Of a stretch of 64,000 nucleotides of DNA, positions 24,982 through 34,333 are shown in pieces. How positions within the stretch are numbered: position 1 is the first letter of the stretch; every line of letters starts with the position of its first letter. The translations under genes and the position numbers were made by a program. The stretch is from contig NZ_MASI01000003.1 in the NCBI RefSeq assembly GCF_001708935.1, positions 324,256 to 388,255 of the forward strand. The letters are read 5' to 3'. A model generated the notes under the pieces. It did not search any database, was not told the DNA's origin, and saw nothing but the letters and a program-made list of their open reading frames with translations. This DNA comes from Methyloligella halotolerans (GTDB taxonomy: Bacteria; Pseudomonadota; Alphaproteobacteria; Rhizobiales; Methyloligellaceae).

Positions 24982-25049
24982 GGGCATGCCTTCGGGAGAT
25001 GGCGATCACCGCCGTCTCCTGCCGGCGCGGTAGCCCGCCAGTCGACCCT

Positions 25050-26450
25050 TCAACAGTCGGGAAGGTTCACGGCGAGCCCGCCCCGGCTCGTCTCCTTCAA
25101 GGTCGTGCTCATGGCCTCCCCGGTCTGGCGCATGGCGGCAATGCAATTGTCCAGGGGCATGAAATGGGTGCCGTTGCCGCGCAGCGCCATGGAGGCGGCG
25201 GTGACGGCCTTCACCGCGCCGAGGCCGTTCCGCTCGATGCAGGGGATCTGAACCAGCCCGCCGACGGGATCGCAGGTCATGCCGAGGTGATGCTCCAGGG
25301 CAATCTCGGCCGCGTTCTCGACCTGAGCCGGCGTACCACCCAGCACCTCGCAGAGCCCGGCCGCGGCCATGGCGGCGGCGGAGCCGACTTCGCCCTGACA
25401 GCCGGCTTCGGCGCCGGAGATCGATGCGTTGTGCTTGATGATGCCGCCGATGGCGGCGGCGGTGAGGAGGAAGTCCTCAACCTTCGCCGGGTCCGCTCCA
25501 ATGCAGTGGTCGATATAGTAGCGGATGACCGAGGGCACCACGCCGGCTGCCCCATTGGTGGGGGCGGTGACGATGCGGCCGCCCGCGGCGTTCTCCTCGT
25601 TCACGGCCATGGCGTAGAGATAGAGGCGGTCGATGGCGGTGTAGGGCTGGCGGCTGTTGGACTCCTTCTCTTCCTGCATCTGCCTGAGCATCTCAGGCGC
25701 CCGGCGGGGGACGTTGAGTCCCCCGGGCAGAACGCCGCCTGATGTCAGCCCGCGGTCGATGCAGTCGGACATGGCTTTCCAGATCCTCGCGGCGCCCTCG
25801 TTTAGCTCCGGCTCGGAACGCCGGGCGATCTCGTTACGGCGCTTCATCTCGCTGATGGAGAGACCGCTGTCCCGCGCCATGTCGAGCATGGCTCGGGCTG
25901 ATGCGAATGGATAGATGCAAGGGGTTTCGTCGGGGTCGGGGGGTGTGGGGTTCGCAAGCTCGTCGGCGGTGACCACGAACCCGCCGCCAATGGAATAGTA
26001 GATCTCTTCGGCGACGTTTCCCCCGTTGCCGTCGAAGGCGGTGAAGAGCATCCCGTTCGGATGGCCGGGCAGGGGATCTCCGTAATCGAAGATCAAGTCG
26101 CTGCGGGGATCGAAGGCGATCTCCGGCAGGCCGGCGGGGTGAAGACGTTTCTCAAGACCGAGCCGCTCCATCGCCTTTTCGGCCTCGCCGATGTCGAGAG
26201 TCTCGGGCTCGTAGCCGAGAAGTCCCAGCATCACGGCGCGGTCGGTGCCGTGACCGCTGCCAGTGAAGGCCAAGGATCCGTAGAGCCGGACCTGCACATG
26301 GGCAATGGGGGCAGCGGGGGCAACGGGGTCCGGAACCGGACGATTGCGGAGGGTGTCGAGGAAGCGCGACGCGGCGATCATCGGCCCCATGGTGTGGGAG
26401 GAGGAGGGGCCGATGCCGATCTTGAAGATGTCGAAGATGCTTAGAAACAT
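25050..26450 (-). CDS. sdaA: L-serine ammonia-lyase (single chain, iron-sulfur type)
   Basis: This converts L-serine to pyruvate and ammonia. The 466-residue chain has the N-terminal beta domain (about 1-160) with [17 protein letters not shown] and the C-terminal alpha domain with the cluster-binding cysteines in [22 protein letters not shown] and VQIPCIERN. Such serine dehydratases contain an oxygen-sensitive 4Fe-4S cluster. It is convergent with folD, 70 bases away; both use one-carbon/serine chemistry, but co-regulation is not shown. Confidence 0.96.
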   Translation of the reverse strand: MFLSIFDIFKIGIGPSSSHTMGPMIAASRFLDTLRNRPVPDPVAPAAPIAHVQVRLYGSLAFTGSGHGTDRAVMLGLLGYEPETLDIGEAEKAMERLGLEKRLHPAGLPEIAFDPRSDLIFDYGDPLPGHPNGMLFTAFDGNGGNVAEEIYYSIGGGFVVTADELANPTPPDPDETPCIYPFASARAMLDMARDSGLSISEMKRRNEIARRSEPELNEGAARIWKAMSDCIDRGLTSGGVLPGGLNVPRRAPEMLRQMQEEKESNSRQPYTAIDRLYLYAMAVNEENAAGGRIVTAPTNGAAGVVPSVIRYYIDHCIGADPAKVEDFLLTAAAIGGIIKHNASISGAEAGCQGEVGSAAAMAAAGLCEVLGGTPAQVENAAEIALEHHLGMTCDPVGGLVQIPCIERNGLGAVKAVTAASMALRGNGTHFMPLDNCIAAMRQTGEAMSTTLKETSRGGLAVNLPDC

Positions 26451-26525
26451 ACGCCTCGCATCTGGGTCAGGATCCGGCGATGGTGGTTCACGGTGCCGGA
26501 TATTGCCATGCGACCTATGGCTCCG

Positions 26526-27359
26526 TCAGGAGAAAGACATATCCTTCCCGGGCGTGTCCGGCATACGGATCTTGCCATAAATTCCCCGGGACAGATTGAA
26601 CGCCCCGAAAGCAGCCAGGCCCAGGGCGGTGAGGCCCAGAAGGATCCAGCCATAGGGTTGTTCCTGCAGGCTGCGCAGGGCGCCGCCCAATCCTTCCGCA
26701 TTCGACGGGTCGGACTGATAGCCGGCGACGATCAGGAAGATGCCGATCATCACGAAGACGATGCCGCGCGCGGCGTAGCCGACGGTACCGAGGGTGCCCA
26801 GCCACTCGCTGGGCTCGCCCCGAAGGCCTTCGCTGAAATCCTCCGTGAAGGCTTTCCACGCAAACCGCAGTCCGACGCCGGCAATGATAAGTCCGCCGGC
26901 CGCGACCAGCCATGCGCCGAAGGGCTGGCTCAGCAGCCATGCCGTCCAGCCCTTGGCGCCGGAATCGCCGCTGCCACTGCTCGCGAAGCCCAGGGCGAGC
27001 TTACCGGCCCACCAGGCGAGGCCGAAATACACGATGCCGCTCACCACGCAGATCGCGCGCTTGGTGACGGCCTTCGAACCCGAGATGTCGCCGCAATCGG
27101 CGTCGGTCGTCGCCTGGAGAATGCGCCAGATGGCGAAGAATAAGAGGCCGAGGGCGATGAGTCCCAGCAGGATCCATCCCATGGGCTGGGACAGGAAGGA
27201 CTGCATCGCGCCCTTGCTGCCGGTGACGTCGCCGCCGCTGCCGATGGCGGCGAGCGCCGCCAAGCCGCCCACCATCATGTAGACGAGGCCGCGGGCGCTG
27301 TAGCCCACCCGCGCCATGGTCTCGAGAAGGTTGCTTGGTTTCGCGTCGGTGACGTCCAT
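26526..27359 (-). CDS. DUF1206 membrane protein
   Basis: From ATG 27359 the 277 residues hold three repeats of a two-helix unit, each starting with a G(Y/L)xARGxVY- or similar motif (VGYSARGLVYMMVG, AICVVSGIVYFGLAWW, VGYAARGIVFVMIG) and containing a QPxGxWLL-type segment. This is the standard DUF1206 layout with six membrane helices. The function of the family is unknown. The longer ORF upstream of 27359 lacks support. Confidence 0.9.
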   Translation of the reverse strand: MDVTDAKPSNLLETMARVGYSARGLVYMMVGGLAALAAIGSGGDVTGSKGAMQSFLSQPMGWILLGLIALGLLFFAIWRILQATTDADCGDISGSKAVTKRAICVVSGIVYFGLAWWAGKLALGFASSGSGDSGAKGWTAWLLSQPFGAWLVAAGGLIIAGVGLRFAWKAFTEDFSEGLRGEPSEWLGTLGTVGYAARGIVFVMIGIFLIVAGYQSDPSNAEGLGGALRSLQEQPYGWILLGLTALGLAAFGAFNLSRGIYGKIRMPDTPGKDMSFS

Positions 27360-27457
27360 GAAGTTGTTGCCTCCCTCGGGTCGCTCATCAATGGCGACCT
27401 TCAGCGGAGACAACCGCCGCGTCGGCACGGGGGTTCCCCCTCGAAACGGGGAGAAAG

Positions 27458-28305
27458 CTAGCCGTGGCCGCCCAAGATCAGCGCGATGGCCGCGCCGGCG
27501 AACAGCACGGCGAAGGAGATCAGGGTCATCACCCAGACGGGCGGGCTGGGCTCATACAAGGCTGAGCCGGTCTCAGCCGCCATCTTCATTTTCTGCTGCA
27601 TCCGGGCGTCGTCAGCTATGGCGTCGTTCTCCGTGCCCTCCATCTTCATCGCGCCACCGCGGCGGACGGTCATCATGCCGTGCTTCAGATGGTGGGCGAC
27701 CAGCCAGTAATTCATGGGGTAGGCGGCCAGGGCGCCGACCATGAGGGCGAGGGACATGCGGAACCAGAAGAGCGGTTCGGCCGGATTGCGGGCGGCCTCG
27801 TCGCCGGCGAAGGCAAGGGCGGAGACGGGGAACATGCCGCCCATCAGGCAATTCATGGAGAGCAGCTCCGAGGTGAAGGTGCCTTTCATGGCCTTCCAGT
27901 ATGAGCCGAACATTCCTCCCATGAAGAGCGCCTGAAAGATGGTCCAGCCGAAGGCGAAGCCGAGACGTATTCGAGAACCATGTCGGCCGCCATGGGCAGC
28001 GCCACGAGGGCGCCGATCACCGCGCCGACCAGGATGCCGATACCGTCTCCGGCGGCGCAATGCATGGTGGAGCCCAGGGCCTGACGCCAGCGTGCGGCGA
28101 CGTATTGTTCGTGGGTGCCGGGCAGGGGCTCGCGGCAGCCGAGCACGTAGAGGAATGCGCCGAACGGGCCGGAATAGGCGGTGAAAAGCACGAAAGCCCA
28201 TTTCATCACCGGATTTTCCGGCGTGGTCCTGATGTCGATGGCGACGAAGATCACGCTGAGCGCCGTCAGGATGAACCAGAGCAGCATAACGCCGTCGATG
28301 AGCAT
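27458..28305 (-). pseudogene. DUF4396 membrane protein, frame broken near 27963
   Basis: From ATG 28305, MLWFILTALSVIFVAIDI and MKWAFVLFTAYSGPFGAFLY are membrane helices, followed by PGTHEQYVAARWRQALGSTMH, a family-typical loop with histidines. The frame changes at about 27955-27967 (VLEYVS then out of frame); one extra base restores GFAFGWTIFQALFM and the rest to the stop at 27458. As given there are two ORFs. The family is thought to be inner membrane and metal- or heme-associated, which is not proven. Likely an assembly error rather than decay because both halves are well kept. Confidence 0.8.
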
Positions 28306-28403
28306 GGGGCCGCCTTCCGCCGCGCCTTAAGGCCGAAGTCTAGAAGACTAGCGCAATTCTGTTGCCGCAACCTTGCCGGGTGTCGGAGAGGGCGAATCCA
28401 CGC

Positions 28404-29177
28404 TCAATCCTTCAGCTCGATCCAGACGGGGGCGTGGTCCGAGGATTTGTCCCAGCCTCTTACGTCGCGATCGACGCCGCAGGCTTTGAGGCGCTTGGCG
28501 AGTTTTGGGCTCAGGAGGAAGTGGTCGATGCGCAGACCCGCATCGCGCTGGAACGCGTTCCGCCAGTACTTCCAGAAGGTGTAAATGCGCTCCTTGGGAT
28601 GGAGCTTGCGGATGGCGTCGGTCCAGCCCTGGTCGCGCAAGGCCGCGAAGGCGCCGCGCACCTCGGGGCGGAAGAGCGCATCGTCTTCCCAGCGCTCCGG
28701 CGCGTAGACGTCCAGCTCGGTCGGCATGACGTTGTAGTCGCCGGCGAGGACCACGGGCGCGCCGCTCTCCAGCAGATCCTTCGCATGGGCCGTCAGGCGC
28801 TCGAACCATTTCAGCTTGTAGTCGAATTTCGGGCCCGGGGCCGGATTGCCGTTGGGCAGGTAGAGGCAGGCGACGAGGATGCCGTCGATGGCGGCCTCGA
28901 TGTAGCGGCTTTGGTGGTCTCGTGGGTCGCCAGGGAGAGCGCGGGCGGTCTCGACCGGCTCGGCGTTGCGGCTGAGGATCGCCACGCCGTTCCAGCGGGG
29001 CTGGCCGTGCCAGATGACGTGATAACCCGCGTTCTCAATCGCCTCTTCCGGGAACTTGTCGTCTGGCGCCTTCAGCTCCTGGAGGCAGACGATGTCGGGC
29101 TTCGATTCCTTCAGCCAGCGCAGCAGGATGGGGAGGCGGCCGTTGATGCCGTTGACGTTAAACGTTGCGATCTTCAT
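28404..29177 (-). CDS. xthA: Exodeoxyribonuclease III (AP endonuclease)
   Basis: The 257-residue enzyme repairs abasic sites. Hallmarks of the family: MKIATFNVNGI at the start with the metal-binding Asn, CLQELK with the catalytic Glu, PVVLAGDYNVMP with the Asp-Asn pair, RIDHFLLS and the final SSDHAPVW with the catalytic Asp-His. The start ATG overlaps the creA stop, so the two are translated together. Confidence 0.96.
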   Translation of the reverse strand: MKIATFNVNGINGRLPILLRWLKESKPDIVCLQELKAPDDKFPEEAIENAGYHVIWHGQPRWNGVAILSRNAEPVETARALPGDPRDHQSRYIEAAIDGILVACLYLPNGNPAPGPKFDYKLKWFERLTAHAKDLLESGAPVVLAGDYNVMPTELDVYAPERWEDDALFRPEVRGAFAALRDQGWTDAIRKLHPKERIYTFWKYWRNAFQRDAGLRIDHFLLSPKLAKRLKACGVDRDVRGWDKSSDHAPVWIELKD

Positions 29178-29686
29178 TCGGCTTTTGGCGATGGCTTGTC
29201 GTCTTTTTCGTCCTTCGCGGTATCGCCTTCAGGCCAGGGCAGGATGGGTACCACGCTGATGGCATTGGCGGGCGAGCCGTCGATGATCTTCGAGCTTACG
29301 GCGAGATAGACGATCGAGTTATGGGCGACGTCGGGGATGCGGTAGATGCGCGTCTTCTTGAAGAAGATGCTGGTCTTCGAGGTGAAGGCCTGCTCGCGCT
29401 CGGGCAACTTGGCGATGTCGGTGTCGATAGGACCGAGCTGGCGGCATGCGACGGAGAAGTTGGACGGGTCTTCGTTGAGGCCGAAAGGCTGGCCCCAACC
29501 GCCCTTCCGGGCCTGGGAAATAAAGCAGGCGACGCCCGGAACTTCCGGATCCTCGAAGATCGAGACGCAGACCTTATCGTCAGGCGAGAGGAACCGCCAC
29601 GTCGTGTCGACGCATTCCAGGTCGTCGGCATGGGCGCCGGTGGCCGCCAGACAGGTGAAGATCAGGGCCGTCACGAAACGCTTCAT
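29174..29686 (-). CDS. creA: CreA family periplasmic protein
   Basis: The 170-residue protein has a signal peptide (KRFVTALIFTCLAATGAHA) and the CreA pattern: ECVDTTWRFLSPDDKVCVSIFEDPEVPGVACF, with conserved cysteines, and FFKKTRIYRIPD near the end. CreA is a conserved, exported protein of unknown role. It stands upstream of xthA in a two-gene unit with overlapping stop and start. Confidence 0.9.
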   Translation of the reverse strand: MKRFVTALIFTCLAATGAHADDLECVDTTWRFLSPDDKVCVSIFEDPEVPGVACFISQARKGGWGQPFGLNEDPSNFSVACRQLGPIDTDIAKLPEREQAFTSKTSIFFKKTRIYRIPDVAHNSIVYLAVSSKIIDGSPANAISVVPILPWPEGDTAKDEKDDKPSPKAE

Positions 29687-29778
29687 CGGTGTTTCCTTGC
29701 TTGGGAGACGTCTTCAGGCGCTCCGGAGGTAAGCGCTGAAGCGAGGACCGGCAATAGAGCCGGATGACTGCAGATACG

Positions 29779-29814
29779 AAAAAGGCCGGCGGGTTCGTCA
29801 GAACCGCGCCGGCC
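29779..29814 (-). terminator. Intrinsic terminator after the OmpA-family gene
   Basis: GGCCGGC (29784-29790) pairs with GCCGGCC (29808-29814), with an inner GGTTC/GAACC helix; read leftwards it is followed by a run of five T (29779-29783). It ends the OmpA-family transcript before creA. Confidence 0.8.
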
Positions 29815-29843
29815 TCGATCGGTCCGATTTTCGCCGCAGCGTT

Positions 29844-31139
29844 CTAGCGCGCTTCGGCGGAGCGGATCAGCGGGGTGATCCGGCGGACGGTGACCCGGCG
29901 GTTGCGCCGCTCGGGACCTTCAGTCGGAACCTCCAGATACTCCTCGCCATAGCCTTGCGTCACCAGGTTCTCCGGCGGGATGCCGTAGTAGTCGGAGAGC
30001 ACGATGGCCACCGACTCGGCACGCCGATCGGAGAGGGCGAGGTTGTAGAGCTCAGGCCCCGTGGCGTCCGTGTGTCCTTCGATCATGAACACCTCTTCCG
30101 GGTTCTCCTCCAGGATGTCGTTGAGGATGTCGGCGAGATATTCAATCTCCGGCACTTGGCTCTCCTCAATGACGGACGAGTCCGTATCGAAGGTCACGGT
30201 GCTGATATCCACCCGCGGCATGCGCTCGCGGATGCGCGGATATTCCCGCACCTCCTCAAGCGTATAGGTGCGCGGGAGGCGCTCCACAGGCGGGGCCATG
30301 AGCGCGCCATAGATCTGGTCGCGCGACGCATCGCCGTAGTCGACCACGTACTGGTCGCGCGGGCCGGCATACTGCACAGGGCCAAGCACGACCGGCGGGG
30401 GAGGACCGCGACGGACATCGTCGATCAGGATGATCTCCCGGCCACCGGGATAGCGGCGAGTCCGGGTCAGGATATAGCCGTCGGGACCGCGCACGGTGAT
30501 GATCTCCGTGCCGTCAGGGCGGCGATAGACCTCCCGCGTCCGGCCGCCGGACAGGCGCTCGCTATAGCCATCGCCATAGACATTGAAGCGTTCCTGGTCG
30601 TTGCCGTAGACGTAGACGCGGCCGTCATCTTCGACGAAGCGGCGCTGGCCGTTGTCGAACAGGACCGGTGCCGTGGCGCCGATCACCGCGCCGATCGCCA
30701 GACCGGTGAGCATGCTCTTGGTCGAGAGTTCCTCCCGATCCTGGCCGCGGCGGTAGCGGTCGTGACGCTGCCAGTCCTTCCGGTAATGGCTGTAGCGATC
30801 ACGGTCACCATCCCGGTAGCGGCGGTCGGCATCGCGACGATCGCGATCTCTGTCCCGATCACGAGAGCCCTGACGGTTCCGGTCACCATCGCGATTGCGG
30901 TCGCGTGAGCCATCTCTGGATCCGTCTCTCGACCCCTGTCGTGTGCGGTCGCCGTCGCGGCTTCCGTCACGGCTGCGCTGCTGCTGGGTCGTAGACGGCT
31001 TCTTCTGAAGCTGCTGCTGCTTCTGCTGTGTCTTCTTCTGATCGTCGTTCTTCTTCTTGTTCTGACCGTCCTTCGAAGCGGGCTTCTGGCCGGACTTGTC
31101 CTGCTTCTTGTCTCCTTGCTTCTTATCCTCCGGCTTCAC
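29844..31139 (-). CDS. OmpA-family protein, C-terminal part (joined to the ORF at 31136-31810 if one base is added)
   Basis: The ORF from GTG 31139 has no signal peptide yet encodes a clearly exported protein: a Lys/Gln-rich stretch (about 1-50), an Arg/Asp-rich repeat (RDGSRDGDRTRQGSRDG type, about 55-115), a membrane-type segment (MLTGLAIGAVIGATAPVLF), a beta-rich part, then a typical OmpA peptidoglycan-binding domain with FMIEGHTDATGP and LSDRRAESVAIVL. GTG 31139 overlaps the upstream stop in the -1 frame. I read both ORFs as one protein of about 650 residues. Confidence 0.75.
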   Translation of the reverse strand: MKPEDKKQGDKKQDKSGQKPASKDGQNKKKNDDQKKTQQKQQQLQKKPSTTQQQRSRDGSRDGDRTRQGSRDGSRDGSRDRNRDGDRNRQGSRDRDRDRDRRDADRRYRDGDRDRYSHYRKDWQRHDRYRRGQDREELSTKSMLTGLAIGAVIGATAPVLFDNGQRRFVEDDGRVYVYGNDQERFNVYGDGYSERLSGGRTREVYRRPDGTEIITVRGPDGYILTRTRRYPGGREIILIDDVRRGPPPPVVLGPVQYAGPRDQYVVDYGDASRDQIYGALMAPPVERLPRTYTLEEVREYPRIRERMPRVDISTVTFDTDSSVIEESQVPEIEYLADILNDILEENPEEVFMIEGHTDATGPELYNLALSDRRAESVAIVLSDYYGIPPENLVTQGYGEEYLEVPTEGPERRNRRVTVRRITPLIRSAEAR

Positions 31140-31810
31140 GGGCGCGGTTCCGGCTTGCTGCTGTCGGCCTCGGGGTCCACGGGCTTCGGTTCGGGCTTGG
31201 GCTCATCCTTCGCGGGCTCGGGGATCGGTTCCGGCTTGGGTTCCGGTGCCGTCTCCTCGGCGTCGGGCGCCAGAGAGGGCGCAACGTCCCGCACGGAGCG
31301 GTCGGGCTTCGAAGCGGGCTTGTCCGCTTTCGCTTTCGGCTTCTCGGGCTTCGGCGCAGGTTTCGGCTTGGCCTCGGCCTTCGGCTTAGGAGCGGGCTTT
31401 GGCTCGGGTTTGGCCTCCGCCTTCGGCTTAGGCGCCGGTTTCGGCTTGGCTTCGGCCTTGGGCTTCGGCGCCGGCTGGGGTTTCGGCTTCGGTTTCGCTT
31501 CCGCCTTCGGCTTCGGAGCTGGCTTCGGCTTGGCTTCCGCCTTGGGCTTGGGAGCCGGTTTTGGCTTTGCTTCAGCCTTCGGCTTGGGCGCAGGCTTGGG
31601 CTTATCGGCTTTCTTCTTGGGCTGGCCCTGTTGATTCAGCTTCTTCTTCGCATCGGCAGGATCGCCGTCGAGCTGGGCCAGGCGAACCAGACCGCCTTGG
31701 CCCGCCGCGATAGAGCTTTGGGCAAGCTGGGTAGAGCTTTGTGCAGCGTTCGCGGCAGGAACGAGCAAGAGGCTCGTGAAAGCCACGAGAGAGAATCTCA
31801 TGAACGACAT
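31136..31810 (-). CDS. OmpA-family protein, N-terminal part: signal peptide and KPKAEAKP repeats
   Basis: ATG 31810 has TGAGGAAA upstream. A signal peptide (RFSLVAFTSLLLVPAANA) is followed by about 60 residues and then a long series of KPKAEAKPKPAP units (about residues 80-180), a Lys/Pro/Ala extended region, and a Glu/Pro-rich region. It stops at 31136, where one missing C in the CCC tract around 31140 would make it run on into the OmpA domain ORF. Such long extended linkers span the periplasm or anchor to peptidoglycan. On the + strand this looks like low-complexity Leu/Phe/Gly sequence, which is a shadow. Confidence 0.75.
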   Translation of the reverse strand: MSFMRFSLVAFTSLLLVPAANAAQSSTQLAQSSIAAGQGGLVRLAQLDGDPADAKKKLNQQGQPKKKADKPKPAPKPKAEAKPKPAPKPKAEAKPKPAPKPKAEAKPKPKPQPAPKPKAEAKPKPAPKPKAEAKPEPKPAPKPKAEAKPKPAPKPEKPKAKADKPASKPDRSVRDVAPSLAPDAEETAPEPKPEPIPEPAKDEPKPEPKPVDPEADSSKPEPRP

Positions 31811-31948
31811 AGGGAGTTTCCTCACTCGGGGGCGGAACCTCGGCAATGCCCCCATTGCGACCCGACGGTCTTTGCCACCGGACTTTGACTAAAATTCGAG
31901 TAGGGCGGGGAAGGTTCCTGACTTTGCAGGAAGTTGCGAAAGCGGCCG

Positions 31949-33127
31949 CTAGCCTTGCTCGCTGCCGACCGCTTCAGGCGCTTCCTTCGAGCGGCGGCCG
32001 TCTTCCTGCCGCTTTTCGCCCGAGGTCGCCGCATCCACGGTCTTGCCGCGCCGGGCCGCCATGCGCTCGGAGAGGGAGCCCGGCTCGCTCTTGGAAGCGC
32101 TTTTGGAAGCGGTCTGGGTATCGCCGTTGGGCACGGCTTTCGGCTGGCTGGTGAGCTTTTCTTTCAGGCGGCTGCCAAATCCGGCTTTGGCCGGTTTGGG
32201 GGCGCGCTCCGGATCGGCCTTGAGCTCCGGCGCAGGACGATCCGGTTGCCGTGCTGGTTCGGATGGTTCGGCTTCGTGACTTGGGAGGGGCGAAGTCGTC
32301 ACCTCCTCGAAGGACTGGGACGCGGCCACGTAGTCGTCGATGTTCTCCGGGGGCGCTTCGGGGATGAGCTCCGGAAGAGGAGCCTCCTCGCCTTGTGCCG
32401 CGCGCAGGATCTGCATGGACAGATTCCGCATCTCCTCGCGCAGGAGGTAGTTTTCCGCGTCGTAATGGCGGGCCATGGCCAGCTCTTCCTCGAGCACCGA
32501 GATGCGGGCGAGCATCTGACGGTTCTCCTTGGCGAGAGCGGTGTCGGATTTTCCGAAGATCTGGCGGGCGGTGCTGTCGCCGCCCTCCAGTGCCGCGCGG
32601 AGATTTTGAAGATCCTCGGCCTGGCGCTTCACGGTTTCCTGTGCGAAGCGCAGCGCTTCGCGGTCGCGACCGTAGCGGAAGCGAAGCTCGGCCTGGGTCT
32701 TCTCGATATCGGTCATGATCTCGCGGGCCGTATCGAGCTCCTCCTCCATCTGGGGGAGGCCTCGGCTCAACGTATTGACCAGGGCTTGCTTCGCGCTCTC
32801 CGTCTCGTCCAACTTCGCCTTCAACTCGGAAAGCTCGCCTTCAAGCTCGTCGATGCGCACGCGCCGCTTGCTGGTTTCGACAAGCTCGCGGACCGCCTTC
32901 GCCTTGGCCTTCTCCAGCTCGTTCTCAAGCTGGCGCAGCTCGGTTGCGAACTCTGCGCGTAGCCGGTCCTTGTCGGCTTGAATTTCGGCCGCCGTCAGAG
33001 GGAGGCTGTCTTCGAGCTGGCGGCGGGTGATGCGAGCGGCCCGATTCCAGAGCGCAGGCACAAAGAGCACCGCGATGAGGCCGGCGAGGAAGAACCCCAA
33101 CGCCCCATATAGAATCGCTTGGATCAT
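31949..33127 (-). CDS. Membrane-anchored coiled-coil protein
   Basis: From ATG 33127 the protein has one N-terminal membrane helix (ILYGALGFFLAGLIAVLFVPALW), a long coiled coil (about residues 30-240) with heptad-like Leu/Ala pattern and many Glu/Lys, then a disordered, Pro/Lys-rich C-terminal third (about 260-390). This layout occurs in conserved Hyphomicrobiales envelope proteins of unknown role. It lies between the OmpA-family gene and eipA on the same strand, suggesting an envelope function. Confidence 0.75.
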   Translation of the reverse strand: MIQAILYGALGFFLAGLIAVLFVPALWNRAARITRRQLEDSLPLTAAEIQADKDRLRAEFATELRQLENELEKAKAKAVRELVETSKRRVRIDELEGELSELKAKLDETESAKQALVNTLSRGLPQMEEELDTAREIMTDIEKTQAELRFRYGRDREALRFAQETVKRQAEDLQNLRAALEGGDSTARQIFGKSDTALAKENRQMLARISVLEEELAMARHYDAENYLLREEMRNLSMQILRAAQGEEAPLPELIPEAPPENIDDYVAASQSFEEVTTSPLPSHEAEPSEPARQPDRPAPELKADPERAPKPAKAGFGSRLKEKLTSQPKAVPNGDTQTASKSASKSEPGSLSERMAARRGKTVDAATSGEKRQEDGRRSKEAPEAVGSEQG

Positions 33128-33237
33128 CGGGCCATGCACTCCCACATGGGGATTTTACCTCGGATGCTGCATCTCATTCGGCCGAGGCCGTTCCGCGCCG
33201 GCAGATCCCAGGGCGCGGCTGCTTCATTACCGCCAAT

Positions 33238-34197
33238 CTAGAACGGATTCCAAGTGGGTTGGCGGGTATATTTCAGATAGCCGATATTCGCCCCCAGCCT
33301 GAGGCCGACGCCGGAGCGGATCGGCGCGAGGACGATGCTGTCCTTGGTCAGGAAGGTGATGCCCACGCCGCCGATGAGATAGGCGGAGCCGTCGACACCG
33401 GCGAATTTCTGATAGATCTGGTTGGGATCGCGGAGGTCGTAGACCAACACCATGGTCTTGGAGCCTTCGCCGCCGAAATCGTAGCCGACGGACGGCCCCT
33501 GCCAGAACACCTGATGGGTGCCCGCATCCTTGGTGTAGAGGGTGCCCTCGCCATAGCGCAGACCCGCCACGAAGGCGCCGCCCGCTTCCTCGCCGAGGAT
33601 ATAGCCGTTGGGACGGCCACGGCGCTGGAAGGCGTATTCGATCACCTTGGCGAGGTCGTGGGAGACGGTGCCGAAGAAGCGGTGGCCGGCCTCGGTGATC
33701 TCATCGACCGAAAATCCGTTGTTCTGCTGGGCTTCCGGCGGAACGTAATTCTCTTGCGGACCGGCGGGCGGGACCGGCTCGTAGGGCCGTCCGGGGCCGT
33801 CGTCATAGCTTCGGCCGTAGGTATCGCTGTTGTAGTTGCCTGCCGGGGGCGACTGATAGCTGTTACCGCCGCCCTGATAGGTATTCCCGGGCTGATAGGT
33901 GTTGCCCTGGTAGGAGTCGCCGCCGCCTTGGTAGGTGTTGCCGCCCTGGGAGCCACCGCCCTGATAGGTGCCGTAGTCGTTGTCGTATCCCTGTTCCTGC
34001 TCGGGCGAAGGCTCGCCATAGGCGCGGGGCGTCGCGCCCTGGCTCGGGTCGATATTGGTGGGGCCGCCTGCCTGGGCGAGCCGCAAAGGCGATTGGGGCG
34101 CTGGTGCCGTCTCTGCGCGCAACGGTGCCGCAAGCGGCAGAAGCATCAGGGCCGCGAGGGCAGGGATGGCAAGCCTTTTCAGCTGCATAGGTCTCAT
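33238..34197 (-). CDS. eipA: EipA/DUF1134 envelope integrity protein
   Basis: The EipA domain is the last ~160 residues: ITEAGHRFFGTVSHDLAKVIEYAF, GYILGEEAGGAFVAGLRYGEG and the beta-rich GVGITFL to the C-terminus. Brucella EipA is a periplasmic beta-barrel-like protein required for envelope integrity. Ahead of it are a signal peptide (about residues 5-25 from ATG 34197) and a Tyr/Gln/Gly/Asn-rich low-complexity region with YQGGG and NTYQPGN repeats, about 80 residues, absent in compact homologues as I know them. ATG 34188 is another possible start. Confidence 0.85.
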   Translation of the reverse strand: MRPMQLKRLAIPALAALMLLPLAAPLRAETAPAPQSPLRLAQAGGPTNIDPSQGATPRAYGEPSPEQEQGYDNDYGTYQGGGSQGGNTYQGGGDSYQGNTYQPGNTYQGGGNSYQSPPAGNYNSDTYGRSYDDGPGRPYEPVPPAGPQENYVPPEAQQNNGFSVDEITEAGHRFFGTVSHDLAKVIEYAFQRRGRPNGYILGEEAGGAFVAGLRYGEGTLYTKDAGTHQVFWQGPSVGYDFGGEGSKTMVLVYDLRDPNQIYQKFAGVDGSAYLIGGVGITFLTKDSIVLAPIRSGVGLRLGANIGYLKYTRQPTWNPF

Positions 34198-34333
34198 ATC
34201 GTGAGCGCAGCCGACGCGTTCGGAAAACGCGACCCGGCTGCGCTGTGGCAATTCGCGCTATGATCGGTCCGAAGTAGTACCAAACTGTGGCTGTGGTTAA
34301 TGCCCGGTTACCGGCATCGACGCTTGCGGTCTT

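Noticed and set aside
31330..31620. Short direct DNA repeats that could suggest a CRISPR array
   Set aside because: The repeats are contiguous, lack unique spacers and encode the KPKAEAKP protein repeat. No CRISPR array is seen in the window.
31136..31900. Large rightward frames rich in Leu, Phe and Gly opposite the OmpA-family gene
   Set aside because: They are antisense images of the KPKAEAKP coding repeats; the leftward frame has a signal peptide and ribosome site.
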